A stretch of 64,000 bases of DNA from Paenibacillus_AA sp045062745 (GTDB lineage Bacteria; Bacillota; Bacilli; Paenibacillales; NBRC-103111), in contig NZ_JBJGED010000026.1 in the NCBI RefSeq assembly GCF_045062745.1, positions 1 through 64,000 of the forward strand, in the 5' to 3' direction. The notes under the pieces were generated by a model that searched no databases, was not told the origin of the DNA, and saw only the letters and a list, made by a program, of their open reading frames with translations. Shown piece after piece: positions 50,419-59,350 of this stretch (positions within the stretch are counted from its first letter, which is position 1; each line of letters starts with the position of its first letter). The translations under genes were made by a program, and so were the position numbers.

Positions 50419-52176
50419 ATGGGGTTTTTAAGGACATATGCCAAGAGGCATGGCAAGTTTTTCCTGGTAGCGGTCTTATTCGTCACATTCGAATCGATCT
50501 GCGATCTGATGCAGCCGACGATCATGGCGAAAATCATCGACGTGGGCGTTGCGAACAGTGACTTGAACTACGTCTTGCGCATGGGCGGGCTTATGCTGCT
50601 CGTGACCGCATTCGGGGCAATCGCCGCTTCCACCCGCAACATCGTGGCGAGCCACGTCTCGCAAAAATTCGGAACCGAGCTGCGCAGCGACTTGTTCCGC
50701 AAAATTCAAACGCTGTCTTTCGAAAACATCGACCGTTTTGAAAGGGCTTCCTTGGTCACCCGGTTGACGAACGACGTGACGCAAGTGCAGAACTTCATCA
50801 ACGGGCTGATGCGCATCTTTGTCAAGGCGCCGATCTTGTGCATCGGCAGTCTGATCATGGCCGCCCGGCTGAATCCGAAGCTGGCTCTCGTGCTGGCGGT
50901 CGTGGTGCCGATCGTCGGCTTGCTCGTGGCGCTGAACATGAAGATCGGGTTCCCCCGGTTCATGCGGGTGCAGAAGTCGCTCGACCGCGTCAACAGCGTG
51001 ATGCGGGAATACTTGTCCGGCGTCCGCGTCGTCAAAGCGTTCAACCGCTTCGACAACGAGGTGGAGAAGTTCAAGAAAGCGAATGTCGAGTATAAAGACC
51101 GCTCGGTCACGGTTATGCGGGCGATGTCAGTGTTCAACCCGGCGATCATGTTGACGGTAAACTTCGGGATCGTGGCTGTCATCTGGATGGGCGGCTACGG
51201 CGTGAACGATGGCACGATCCAGGTCGGGCACATCATCGCCTTCATCAACTACATGACCATGATTCTCTTCGGCCTCATGACGATCTCGATGGTGTTCAAC
51301 ATGTTCGTTCGCGCGCGCGCTTCGGCTTCCCGGATCGGGGAAGTGTTCTCACAGGTGAATACGATGACTTGGGAGGAGCAGACCCCGCCGGCTTCCCCAG
51401 CGACAGAGTCGGCCCGGGGCCGCATCGACTTCGAGGACGTCAGCTTCTCCTACGAAGGCGCGTCCGGCGAGCCGGTGATCAAGCGGATCTCGCTCACGGT
51501 GCTTCCGGGCCAGACGGTCGGCATCATCGGCTCTACCGGGTCGGGTAAAAGCTCGCTTGTGCACCTGATTCCGCGGTTCTATGATGCGGACTCCGGGACG
51601 GTTAGGGTGAACGGTATCGATGTGAAACGCGTCGACCCGGCCATCCTGCGCGAGACGATCGCGATCGTGCCGCAAAAGTCGATCCTGTTCACCGGCACGA
51701 TCATGGACAATATCCGGTGGGGCAAGGACGGGGCTACGGAGGAAGAGGTTCGCAGCGCAGCGCGCATGGCGGAGGCCGATCCTTTCATCCGCGAGCTGCC
51801 CGAAGGTTATGAGAGCGTGCTGGGGCAGCGTGGGGTCAACTTGTCCGGTGGGCAAAAGCAGCGGGTCTCCATCGCCAGGGCGCTCGTCCGCGAGCCGGAC
51901 ATTTTGATCCTCGACGACTGCACGAGCGCCGTCGACGTCGCCACGGAGGCGAAGATCAAGGCGCATCTGAAGACGTTCGCCGCGAACCTGACGTGCCTGA
52001 TCATCGCCCAGCGCATCACGTCGGTGATGGATGCAGACCAAATCGTCGTCCTCGATCTCGGCGAGATCGTAGACATCGGTACGCACGACGAGTTGATGCG
52101 CCGTTGTCTCGTGTATCAGGAAATTTACCAATCGCAAGTCGGTAAGGAGGCGCAGGCGAATGTCCAAGCCCAATGA
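50419..52176 (+). CDS. ABC exporter half-transporter with degenerate ATP site (BmrC/YheI-like)
   Basis: 585 residues: a six-helix exporter membrane domain (about 1-310) and an ATPase domain. Walker A GSTGSGKSS and signature LSGGQKQR are normal. The residue after Walker B is Asp (ILILDDCTSAVD) in place of catalytic Glu, and the switch His is Gln (LIIAQRITSV). That pattern marks the degenerate-site partner in heterodimeric multidrug exporters such as BmrC of B. subtilis. It works with the next gene, which overlaps it by 17 bp. Substrates are likely drugs or lipids (inference). GGAGGG precedes the ATG. Confidence 0.92.
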   Translation: MGFLRTYAKRHGKFFLVAVLFVTFESICDLMQPTIMAKIIDVGVANSDLNYVLRMGGLMLLVTAFGAIAASTRNIVASHVSQKFGTELRSDLFRKIQTLSFENIDRFERASLVTRLTNDVTQVQNFINGLMRIFVKAPILCIGSLIMAARLNPKLALVLAVVVPIVGLLVALNMKIGFPRFMRVQKSLDRVNSVMREYLSGVRVVKAFNRFDNEVEKFKKANVEYKDRSVTVMRAMSVFNPAIMLTVNFGIVAVIWMGGYGVNDGTIQVGHIIAFINYMTMILFGLMTISMVFNMFVRARASASRIGEVFSQVNTMTWEEQTPPASPATESARGRIDFEDVSFSYEGASGEPVIKRISLTVLPGQTVGIIGSTGSGKSSLVHLIPRFYDADSGTVRVNGIDVKRVDPAILRETIAIVPQKSILFTGTIMDNIRWGKDGATEEEVRSAARMAEADPFIRELPEGYESVLGQRGVNLSGGQKQRVSIARALVREPDILILDDCTSAVDVATEAKIKAHLKTFAANLTCLIIAQRITSVMDADQIVVLDLGEIVDIGTHDELMRRCLVYQEIYQSQVGKEAQANVQAQ

Positions 52177-54055
52177 ACCGAACCGCGAGCAGTCCTCGCA
52201 ACCTGACGTCCCGATGATAGTCGGACCTGGACGGCCGGGAGGTCCCGGAGGCCCCGGACCCGGAGGCCCGATGATGCGGGGACGGCCGATCGTCAAGCCC
52301 AAAAATTTCAAAGGCACGCTGAAAAAGCTGTGGACGTATCTCGGACAAGAGCGCAAATGGCTCACCGTGTTGTTCGTACTTCTTCTTGGAGGAGCGGGCA
52401 TCGGGTTGATCGGACCCTTCCTCATCGGCGAAGCGATCGACGCCATGTCGGCTTCCTCTACGGGCGGAGTCGATTTCGGCTTGCTGGAGACGATTCTCCT
52501 CGTGCTCGTGGTCGCGTATATCGCGGACGGGACGTTCGCCCTGCTGCAAGGCTGGCTGATGGCCGGCATGTCGCAGCGGGTCGTCATGAACTTGCGGCGC
52601 ACGTTGTTCGAGAAGCTGCAGAAGCTGCCGCTGTCGTACTTCGATTCGCGTCCGCACGGCGAAGTCATGAGCCGGCTCTCGAACGACATCGACAACGTGA
52701 GCAACACGATTTCCCAGTCGACGACGCAGCTCATGTCCGGCTCGATCGCGATCGTAGGCTCGCTCATCATGATGATCGTGTTAAGCCCGCTGCTCACGCT
52801 GGCAAGCCTGATCACGGTGCCGCTGGTGTATTTCCTGGCCCGAACGATCACGAAACGCACGAGTAAGCTGTTCAAAAACCAACAGATCCAACTGGGCAAG
52901 CTGAACGGGCATATCGAGGAGACGATCTCCGGGATCGCCGTCGTAAAGGCGTTCAACCGCGAGGAGAAGTCGATCGAGGAATTCGAAGGCGTGAACAAGC
53001 AGCTCTACGAGGTCGGCCTGAAAGCGCAAATTTGGTCGGGCTTCCTCATGCCGCTGCTCGGCGTTATCAACAACATCGGGTTCGCCGCTATCGCGATCGT
53101 CGGCGGGATCATGGCCGTGAAGGGTCATCTGACCGTCGGGGTTATCGCGAGCTTCCTGAGCTACTCCCGCCAGTTCGTACGGCCGCTGAACGATATGGCG
53201 AACACGTTCAATATTCTGCAATCGGGCGTGGCTGGAGCAGAGCGGGCGTTCGAGGTGCTCGAGGAGCAGGAGGAGCCGGAGGACGCGCCGGGTGCTAAAG
53301 TGCTGAGCAACCCGAGAGGGCGCGTAGAGTTCGAGAACGTCAGCTTCGGCTATCGGCCGGACGTGCCGATCCTGAAGAACATCAGCTTCGTCTCGCCCGA
53401 AGGCAGCAGCCTGGCGCTAGTCGGCCCGACCGGGGCGGGCAAGACGACGATCGTCAATCTGGTCACCCGATTCTATGATGTGACGAGCGGGCGAATTACG
53501 ATTGACGGCACCGACATTCAGCAGTACACGCGGGACAGCTTGCGGCGCAGTTTTGGCGTCGTGCTGCAGGATACGTACTTGTTCTCCGGGACGATCGAGG
53601 AAAACATCAAGTATGGGAAGCCCGACGCGACGGAGATGGAGATGCGGCGGGCGGCCAAGCTGGCGAATGCCGACGCCTTCATCCAGCGGCTGCCGAACCG
53701 CTACCAGACGATGCTGACTGAGAACGGCTCGAACTTGAGCCAAGGCCAGCGCCAATTGCTCGCGATCGCGAGGGTGATACTAGCCGATCCGTCGATCCTC
53801 ATCCTCGACGAAGCGACGAGCAGCATCGACACCCGGACGGAGCTGCACATCCAGGATGCGCTGCTCTCTCTCATGCAAGGGCGCACGAGCTTCGTCATTG
53901 CGCACCGGCTTAACACGATCCGCGACGCGGATACGATCATGGTCATCGACCATGGCGAGATCGTCGAGCAGGGCAGCCACCAGGAGCTGCTGCAGGAGCA
54001 AGGCACGTACAGCCGCATGGTGTACAATCAGTTCAAAAATTTGGCCCAACCGTAA
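52160..54055 (+). CDS. ABC exporter half-transporter with catalytic ATP site (BmrD/YheH-like)
   Basis: 631 residues. A Gly/Pro-rich cytoplasmic tail (about 20-45, GPGRPGGPGGPGPGGPMM) precedes six membrane helices and an ATPase domain. Walker A is GPTGAGKTT, Walker B with catalytic Glu is ILILDEATSSID and the switch His is in FVIAHRLNTI. Its signature is LSQGQ rather than LSGGQ, so the consensus site of the dimer is formed by this Walker A/B and the partner's normal LSGGQ. AAGGAGG inside the previous gene gives translational coupling. Confidence 0.92.
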   Translation: MSKPNEPNREQSSQPDVPMIVGPGRPGGPGGPGPGGPMMRGRPIVKPKNFKGTLKKLWTYLGQERKWLTVLFVLLLGGAGIGLIGPFLIGEAIDAMSASSTGGVDFGLLETILLVLVVAYIADGTFALLQGWLMAGMSQRVVMNLRRTLFEKLQKLPLSYFDSRPHGEVMSRLSNDIDNVSNTISQSTTQLMSGSIAIVGSLIMMIVLSPLLTLASLITVPLVYFLARTITKRTSKLFKNQQIQLGKLNGHIEETISGIAVVKAFNREEKSIEEFEGVNKQLYEVGLKAQIWSGFLMPLLGVINNIGFAAIAIVGGIMAVKGHLTVGVIASFLSYSRQFVRPLNDMANTFNILQSGVAGAERAFEVLEEQEEPEDAPGAKVLSNPRGRVEFENVSFGYRPDVPILKNISFVSPEGSSLALVGPTGAGKTTIVNLVTRFYDVTSGRITIDGTDIQQYTRDSLRRSFGVVLQDTYLFSGTIEENIKYGKPDATEMEMRRAAKLANADAFIQRLPNRYQTMLTENGSNLSQGQRQLLAIARVILADPSILILDEATSSIDTRTELHIQDALLSLMQGRTSFVIAHRLNTIRDADTIMVIDHGEIVEQGSHQELLQEQGTYSRMVYNQFKNLAQP

Positions 54056-54148
54056 AGTCGGGGGGCGGGGGCTATGGAGGACGCGAGAAGTCTAAAATTT
54101 GGGCGTCTTGGAAAGTCACCGAGCGGGAGTACTGGTTGTGGAAGGATA

Positions 54149-54280
54149 GGAGGGGGAATTGCTCCCTCATTTTCGGAGTGGAAAACCTCCTTCATTTTTT
54201 CGTCGAAAACCCGTATAGGGCAATTTCTAACGAAAGTGAGGGAGGTTTTCCCTTTTGAAATGATGGGGAGGTTTCCCTCT
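54149..54280. repeat. Four-arm palindromic cluster, family E
   Basis: Four copies of an approximately 24-bp motif (best seen as GGAAAACCTCCTTCATTTTT at 54180-54199) occur as two direct and two inverted copies. The closest pair is 54180-54202 with 54231-54251 (CGAAAGTGAGGGAGGTTTTC). The whole could fold as a cruciform or RNA hairpin between the converging exporter and AraC genes and may act as a terminator for both. Confidence 0.6.
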
Positions 54281-54309
54281 CGCCGAGTGGACTCGGTTAG
54301 GCGCTTTAT

Positions 54310-55173
54310 TTACGTTGCCGAACGCCGGTACACGGCTGGCGTCTGGCCGACCATCCGCTTGAACATCCGGTGAAAATGCGGCAAGCTGTCGAATCCGCAA
54401 CGCTCCGCAATCGCGCTCACATTGTCGTCCGTGGCACGGAGCAGCTCCTTAGCTTTGACGATCCGCTTAGTCGCGATATAGTCCGATACGTTCATGCCGA
54501 TCCGCTGCTTGAACACCCGGCTGTAGTGAGCGGGCGTGACGGAGACGAGCCGGGCCAGGGCCGACAGTCCGAGATCCTCGTTCCAATGCGCTTCTATATA
54601 GTGCAGCGTCTCGGTCATCCAGACCGGTCCGTATTGGGGAGCATCCGCATGTCTGCCCGTGTCCGGACCAAGCTCACGGATGTGATCGAGCAGCAGCCGC
54701 TGTAGCAGGAGGAGCACGGAATGACGATAGCCGACGCGCTCTTCCCGCAGCTCGGCATGCATCAGATCGATTCCCGCTGCCAGCACCTCCCGGTCTTCCG
54801 CCCCAGCATGCGGGAACTTATAGCTCTTGCGCTCGCGGCAATGCTCGAAGCCTTGCAGGAATGAGAATGCGTCTCCGAGCGCAGGAGGCTGGACGAGCAG
54901 CGGGCTGAAGAAGATGGCCGTCGAGGTGACGGGATCGTCCTTGTCCGGGAACGCACGGTGAATCGTGTTGCCCGGAATGGCGAACAGATCGCCTTCCCCC
55001 ATGTCGTAGAACGTCTGGTCGATGAAAAAAGTCCCTTTGCCGCGATACACATACACAAGCTCATACCAGTCGTGCACGTGATCGGGAAGCTCGCTTTGGG
55101 AGCTTTTCGTGTCTTTGTAAACAAGGGAAAACGGAAAGGCGCTCGATTCGAATCGTTTGCGGACAAAATTCAT
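54310..55173 (-). CDS. AraC-family regulator with cupin domain
   Basis: About 287 residues. An N-terminal cupin sensor (HVHDWYELVYVYRGKGTFFI, GDLFAIPGNTIHRA) is followed by an AraC double helix-turn-helix (about 190-287: LGLSALARLVSVTPAHYSRVF, then FDSLPHFHRMFKRMVGQTPAVYR). ATG 55173 is preferred since AAGGAG lies 11 bases upstream and the frame before it is not conserved in type. It is transcribed away from the lactonase/uxa operon across a 275-bp gap and is the natural candidate for its activator. Confidence 0.88.
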   Translation of the reverse strand: MNFVRKRFESSAFPFSLVYKDTKSSQSELPDHVHDWYELVYVYRGKGTFFIDQTFYDMGEGDLFAIPGNTIHRAFPDKDDPVTSTAIFFSPLLVQPPALGDAFSFLQGFEHCRERKSYKFPHAGAEDREVLAAGIDLMHAELREERVGYRHSVLLLLQRLLLDHIRELGPDTGRHADAPQYGPVWMTETLHYIEAHWNEDLGLSALARLVSVTPAHYSRVFKQRIGMNVSDYIATKRIVKAKELLRATDDNVSAIAERCGFDSLPHFHRMFKRMVGQTPAVYRRSAT

Positions 55174-55200
55174 GGCAGCCGACGCTCCTTGAAGTAATTC

Positions 55201-55325
55201 CCCCACAAAGTGAAGCAAGCCTCCGGAGCAACTAGCCCCCCAAAAGTGACGTTATCGAATGTAGCTTATTCCGATTACTTTTGGGGGAGCCCCCGAGACA
55301 TCTGGTACTTTGCGGGGACCCCGGG
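55201..55325. repeat. Nested family A palindromes (copies 2 and 3)
   Basis: An outer pair CCCCACAAAGTG (55201-55212) and TACTTTGCGGGG (55306-55317) encloses a second, slightly different pair CCCCCCAAAAGTGA (55236-55249) and TTACTTTTGGGGG (55275-55287). Both right arms are followed by the G/C closing block (GAGCCCCCGAGA; GACCCCGGGA). Confidence 0.7.
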
Positions 55326-55383
55326 ATTTAACTAATAGATCAAAAAAGAGTACAAATATGCGAAAATGCGTTCTTTTTTATTT

Positions 55384-55397
55384 TATCAGTGCTGATA
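55384..55397. promoter_or_regulatory. Palindromic operator candidate
   Basis: TATCAGTGCTGATA is a 6-bp-arm inverted repeat with a two-base centre, next to an AT-rich -10-like TATAGA. It lies 52 bp before the lactonase start. Confidence 0.45.
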
Positions 55398-55416
55398 GAA
55401 TATAGATAGAGGATTG

Positions 55417-55432
55417 TTGAAATCGATTACTA
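55417..55432. promoter_or_regulatory. cre-like (CcpA) site before the lactonase/uxa operon
   Basis: TTGAAATCGATTACTA fits the catabolite-responsive element pattern with about two mismatches and has the central CG. It lies between the putative -10 and the start codon, a usual position for glucose repression. Confidence 0.45.
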
Positions 55433-55448
55433 GGCAGGGGGAGTTCCG

Positions 55449-56279
55449 ATGCGCATTGACGCCCATCAGCATTATTGGAAGCTGGACCGAGACGATTACG
55501 GCTGGTTGACGCCGGCGATGCCGGTGTTGTACCGGGACTACTTGCCGGAACACTTGCGGCCGCATCTCGAGAAGCATCGCATCGACGCGACCATCGTCGT
55601 CCAGGCGGCGCAGACGCTGGAGGAGACCGACTATTTGCTGGATTTGGCCGAGCAGTCGCATACGATCGCCGGTGTGGTCGGCTGGCTGGATTTGTTCGAT
55701 CCGGCGTATCGAGAACAATACGAGCGTTTCGCGAAGCATCCGAAATTCGTTGGGTTTCGGGTCATGATTCAAGAAATGCCGGATGCGAGAGCGGTGCTGG
55801 AGCCGGCGTTTGTGGAGGCGCTTCGCTACTTCGCCGATCGGGACGTGCCGGTGGATCTGCTCGTCGTTTCGCACCAACTGGAGCCGGTCGTAGAGCTGCT
55901 GGACCGGGTGCCGGGGTTGCGCGGGGTCATCGACCATATCGCAAAGCCGCGCATCGCAGACGGGTCGCTCGAGCCGTGGAAATCCCAAATGGAGTCGATC
56001 GCACGGCATCCGAACATGTATTGCAAGCTGTCCGGCATGGTGACGGAAGCCGATCACGCGAATTGGCATGTGGAAGAATTCACCGCCTACATCGAGCATG
56101 CGGTTCGGATATTCGGCTACGACCGAATTATGTTCGGCAGCGACTGGCCGGTTTGCCTGCTCGCCGGCAGCTATGATCAGGTCATCGGGCTGCTCCCGCA
56201 ATGCATGCCGGAGCTAACGCAAGAGCCGGTGCAGGCGAAGCTGTTCGGACTGAATGCGAAGGAGTTCTATAAGCTATGA
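55449..56279 (+). CDS. Amidohydrolase-family aldonolactonase
   Basis: 276 residues of the amidohydrolase 2 family (COG3618 type). The metal-binding HxH is in DAHQHYWKL, GVIDHIAKP carries a conserved His, and the catalytic Asp is in MFGSDWPVC. Characterised relatives hydrolyse L-fucono-, L-galactono- or L-rhamnono-lactones. The gene starts an operon that continues with uxaB-, uxaA- and lgoD-like genes, which favours L-galactonolactone (inference). GGGGGAG lies five bases before the ATG. Confidence 0.85.
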   Translation: MRIDAHQHYWKLDRDDYGWLTPAMPVLYRDYLPEHLRPHLEKHRIDATIVVQAAQTLEETDYLLDLAEQSHTIAGVVGWLDLFDPAYREQYERFAKHPKFVGFRVMIQEMPDARAVLEPAFVEALRYFADRDVPVDLLVVSHQLEPVVELLDRVPGLRGVIDHIAKPRIADGSLEPWKSQMESIARHPNMYCKLSGMVTEADHANWHVEEFTAYIEHAVRIFGYDRIMFGSDWPVCLLAGSYDQVIGLLPQCMPELTQEPVQAKLFGLNAKEFYKL

Positions 56280-57787
56280 ATATTCTGAACAATCATATAC
56301 TCTCGCGGGAGGACCGGGAGCGGTACGATGCGATGATGGCGAGCCCAGTGAAGGTGCTGCAGATCGGGGAAGGCAATTTCCTGCGAGGCTTCGTCGACTG
56401 GATGCTCCATGTATGCCGGGAGCAAGGCCTGTATGCGGGGAGCGTCGCGGTCACGCAGCCGCGTCCTTCCGGCAAGGCGAAGATCGAGACGCTCGCCCGC
56501 CAGGACGGGCTGTACACATTGGTAACGCGTGGCATCGAGAACGGGGAGCGGGTGGAGCGCAAGGAGCTGATCACCATTGTGGCCCAAGCGTTCGACCCAT
56601 ACTCGGACTGGCAGGCGTTCCTCGCACTTGCGGACAGCCACGAGTTGGAGGTCGTCGTCTCCAATACGACGGAAGCCGGACTCGTATACCGGCCCGAGCC
56701 TTACGTAGAAGGTGAACCGATCCAATCCTTCCCGGGCAAAGTCGCCGCGTTGCTATACCGCCGCTATCGGACGTTCCGGGGAGCGGCCGGCCGAGGGCTT
56801 GTGTTCCTGCCATGCGAGCTGCTGGAGCGCAATGGCGACGAATTGAAAGCGTGCGTGCTGCGCTACCTTGAAGACTGGGCGTTGCCGGACGGAGCTGCTT
56901 GCCGCGAGTGGGTGCTGCGGGAGAACCGGTTCCTCAATTCGCTCGTCGACCGCATCGTGACGGGACATCCCGGCGAGGAGCAGGCGAATGCCTGGTTCGC
57001 CGAGTGGGGCTACACGGACGCGATGGTGAACACGGCGGAGCCTTACCACTTCTGGGCGATCGAAGGCGAGCCCGAGCTGGAGGCGCTGCTGCCGCTTCGC
57101 CAAGCGGGGTTGAACGTCGTATGGACGGACGACCTGAAGCCGTTCCAGCTGCGCAAGGTGCGCATCCTGAACGGAGCGCACACGCTCATGACGCCGCTGG
57201 GCCTGCTGTACGGGCTGGAGCATGTCGGGGACTTAATCGAGCACCCCGAATTCGGCCCATTCGTGGAAGCGGCAGTGGGGGAAGAGATCATCCCTGCCGT
57301 GCCGATGCCGGAGGCGGAGCTGAGAGCGTTCGCGGCCGCAGCGTTCGAGCGGTTCCGCAATCCGTATATCCGGCACAGGCTCGCCGACATCGCCATGAAC
57401 AGCGTCAGCAAGTTCAAGACCAGGCTGCTGCCGGTGCTGGTACAAGCCGCGGACAGCGGACAGCCGCTGCCGCGCAGGCTCGTGCTGGCGTTCGCCGCGC
57501 TGCTGCGCTACTATCGGGTATCTCGAACGGCGAGTGGCGAGTACACGGGCGAGACGCTTACCGGAGCGCCGTACGGGGTGCGGGACGACGCGGGTTCGCT
57601 CGCGGCGTTTGCGGCGGTTTGGGCCGAGGCGTCGGCGAGTCATGAGCCGCTCGCGGCTACGATCGCGAAGCTGCTCGGGCTCACGGAGCTGTGGGGACGC
57701 GATCTGAACGAGCTGGCGGGATTGCGCGATGCGGTTCTCGCTCAGTGGGAAGTGCTGCACAGCAGCAACAGTAACGCTCGGAGCTAG
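56276..57787 (+). CDS. uxaB: Tagaturonate reductase (altronate oxidoreductase)
   Basis: 503 residues of the polyol-type long-chain dehydrogenase family. The N-terminal nucleotide motif is LQIGEGNFLRGFVDWML and the central motif LRKVRILNGAHT carries the catalytic Lys/Asn/His set. NTTEAG and SKFKTRLLP are typical of UxaB rather than mannitol dehydrogenase. It reduces D-tagaturonate to D-altronate with NADH. It overlaps the lactonase gene by 4 bp (ATGA). Confidence 0.9.
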   Translation: MNILNNHILSREDRERYDAMMASPVKVLQIGEGNFLRGFVDWMLHVCREQGLYAGSVAVTQPRPSGKAKIETLARQDGLYTLVTRGIENGERVERKELITIVAQAFDPYSDWQAFLALADSHELEVVVSNTTEAGLVYRPEPYVEGEPIQSFPGKVAALLYRRYRTFRGAAGRGLVFLPCELLERNGDELKACVLRYLEDWALPDGAACREWVLRENRFLNSLVDRIVTGHPGEEQANAWFAEWGYTDAMVNTAEPYHFWAIEGEPELEALLPLRQAGLNVVWTDDLKPFQLRKVRILNGAHTLMTPLGLLYGLEHVGDLIEHPEFGPFVEAAVGEEIIPAVPMPEAELRAFAAAAFERFRNPYIRHRLADIAMNSVSKFKTRLLPVLVQAADSGQPLPRRLVLAFAALLRYYRVSRTASGEYTGETLTGAPYGVRDDAGSLAAFAAVWAEASASHEPLAATIAKLLGLTELWGRDLNELAGLRDAVLAQWEVLHSSNSNARS

Positions 57788-57810
57788 AGAAAGGGGATCA
57801 CGGGACAATC

Positions 57811-59319
57811 ATGAACAATTGGGTAAGGTTAAGCGAGCGGGACCACGTCATTATCGCCCTGCAGCCGTTCGCGAAGGGCGATACGGTCAATGTGGACGGG
57901 GTGGAGCTCTCAATTCTGGACGATGTGCCGAAAGGGCATAAGATCTTAACTCGCCCGGTAGCGGCCGGAGAAGACGTGCTCAAGTTCGGCTATTCCATCG
58001 GCAAGGCGAAGGAGCCGATTGAGGCGGGCCGCTGGGTGCATACGCACAATCTTGGCACCGGCTTGGGCGCCATCCTCGAGTATACGTATGAGCCGGCTGC
58101 CGATTCGGCCGCAGCTGGAGTGCGCTTCGTTCCCGAAGATCTCACGCGGCAGACGTTCCAAGGCTACGTTCGGGAGAACGGCGAGGTTGGAATCCGCAAC
58201 GAAATTTGGATCATCAATACGGTCGGCTGCATCAACAAGACGTGCGACATTTTGGCGCAGCGGGGTCAGGCCGCGTACGCAGGTCAAGTGGATGGGGTGT
58301 TTCATTTCTCCCATCCGTTCGGCTGCTCCCAGCTGGGCGATGACCTGAAGTACACCCAGCGCCTGCTCGCTTCTCTAGTGAATCATCCCAACGCCGCGGG
58401 AGTGCTGGTTGTAGGGCTCGGCTGCGAGAACAATCAGATCGATTCGTTCAAGCAGGCGATCGGAGAGTACGACGAGAACCGCGTGAAATTCATGCGGTCG
58501 CAGGATGTCGAGGACGAGCTGGAGACCGGTCTCGAGCTGATCGACGAGCTCGTCCAATATGCGCAGCGGTTCCGACGGGAGGCGGTTCCGGTCTCGAGGC
58601 TTAAGTTGGGGCTGAAGTGCGGCGGCTCGGACGGGCTGTCCGGCATCACGGCGAACCCGCTCGTCGGCACGGTGTCCGACCGGCTGATCGCAGCCGGAGG
58701 CACCGCCATTCTGACCGAGGTACCGGAGATGTTCGGCGCCGAGACGATTCTGATGAACCGAGCGGCCGATGAGCAAGTGTTCGGCGATATCGTGAACCTC
58801 ATCAACGACTTCAAGCAATATTTCATCCGGCATAATCAGGAGATCTATGAGAATCCGTCCCCGGGCAACAAGGACGGCGGCATCAGCACGCTGGAGGAGA
58901 AGTCGCTCGGCTGCACGCAGAAGGGCGGTCACGCTACCGTCACGGACGTTCTTCCCTACGGGCACCGCGTCAGCCGGACCGGGCTGAATCTGCTGGAGGC
59001 GCCTGGCAACGACCTCGTCTCCGTGACGGCTCTGTCGGCGGCCGGGGCGCACATCGTGCTGTTCACGACCGGCCGCGGGACGCCGTTCGGCGGTCCGGTA
59101 CCGACCGTGAAGCTGTCGACGAACAGCGAGCTCGCGGCGCGCAAGGCGAACTGGATCGACTACAACGCCGGCGCGCTGCTCGAGGACAAGTCGATGCCCG
59201 AGCTGACCGACGAGCTGTGGGCATACCTGATCCGGCTCGCGTCCGGCGAGGTGCAGACGAAGAACGAGCGCAACGGGTTCCGCGAGATCGCGATTTTCAA
59301 AGACGGCGTGATTCTTTAA
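57811..59319 (+). CDS. uxaA: Altronate dehydratase
   Basis: 502 residues. An N-terminal SAF domain (about 10-90, DVPKGHKILTRPVAAGEDVLKFG, HTHNLGTG) is followed by the large dehydratase domain with FHFSHPFGCSQLGDD, VLVVGLGCENNQID and LGLKCGGSDGLSGITANPLVG. The family is Fe(II)-dependent and turns D-altronate into 2-keto-3-deoxygluconate. It lies 23 bp after uxaB. The ribosome binding site is weak, so translation may depend on the upstream gene. Confidence 0.95.
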   Translation: MNNWVRLSERDHVIIALQPFAKGDTVNVDGVELSILDDVPKGHKILTRPVAAGEDVLKFGYSIGKAKEPIEAGRWVHTHNLGTGLGAILEYTYEPAADSAAAGVRFVPEDLTRQTFQGYVRENGEVGIRNEIWIINTVGCINKTCDILAQRGQAAYAGQVDGVFHFSHPFGCSQLGDDLKYTQRLLASLVNHPNAAGVLVVGLGCENNQIDSFKQAIGEYDENRVKFMRSQDVEDELETGLELIDELVQYAQRFRREAVPVSRLKLGLKCGGSDGLSGITANPLVGTVSDRLIAAGGTAILTEVPEMFGAETILMNRAADEQVFGDIVNLINDFKQYFIRHNQEIYENPSPGNKDGGISTLEEKSLGCTQKGGHATVTDVLPYGHRVSRTGLNLLEAPGNDLVSVTALSAAGAHIVLFTTGRGTPFGGPVPTVKLSTNSELAARKANWIDYNAGALLEDKSMPELTDELWAYLIRLASGEVQTKNERNGFREIAIFKDGVIL

Positions 59320-59350
59320 CTAATCCGAGGTCAATTTAGGAGGGATCGGG

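Noticed and set aside
54074..54373. Plus-strand frame over the palindromic cluster after the exporter
   Set aside because: It consists of repeat arms and the antisense end of the AraC gene.
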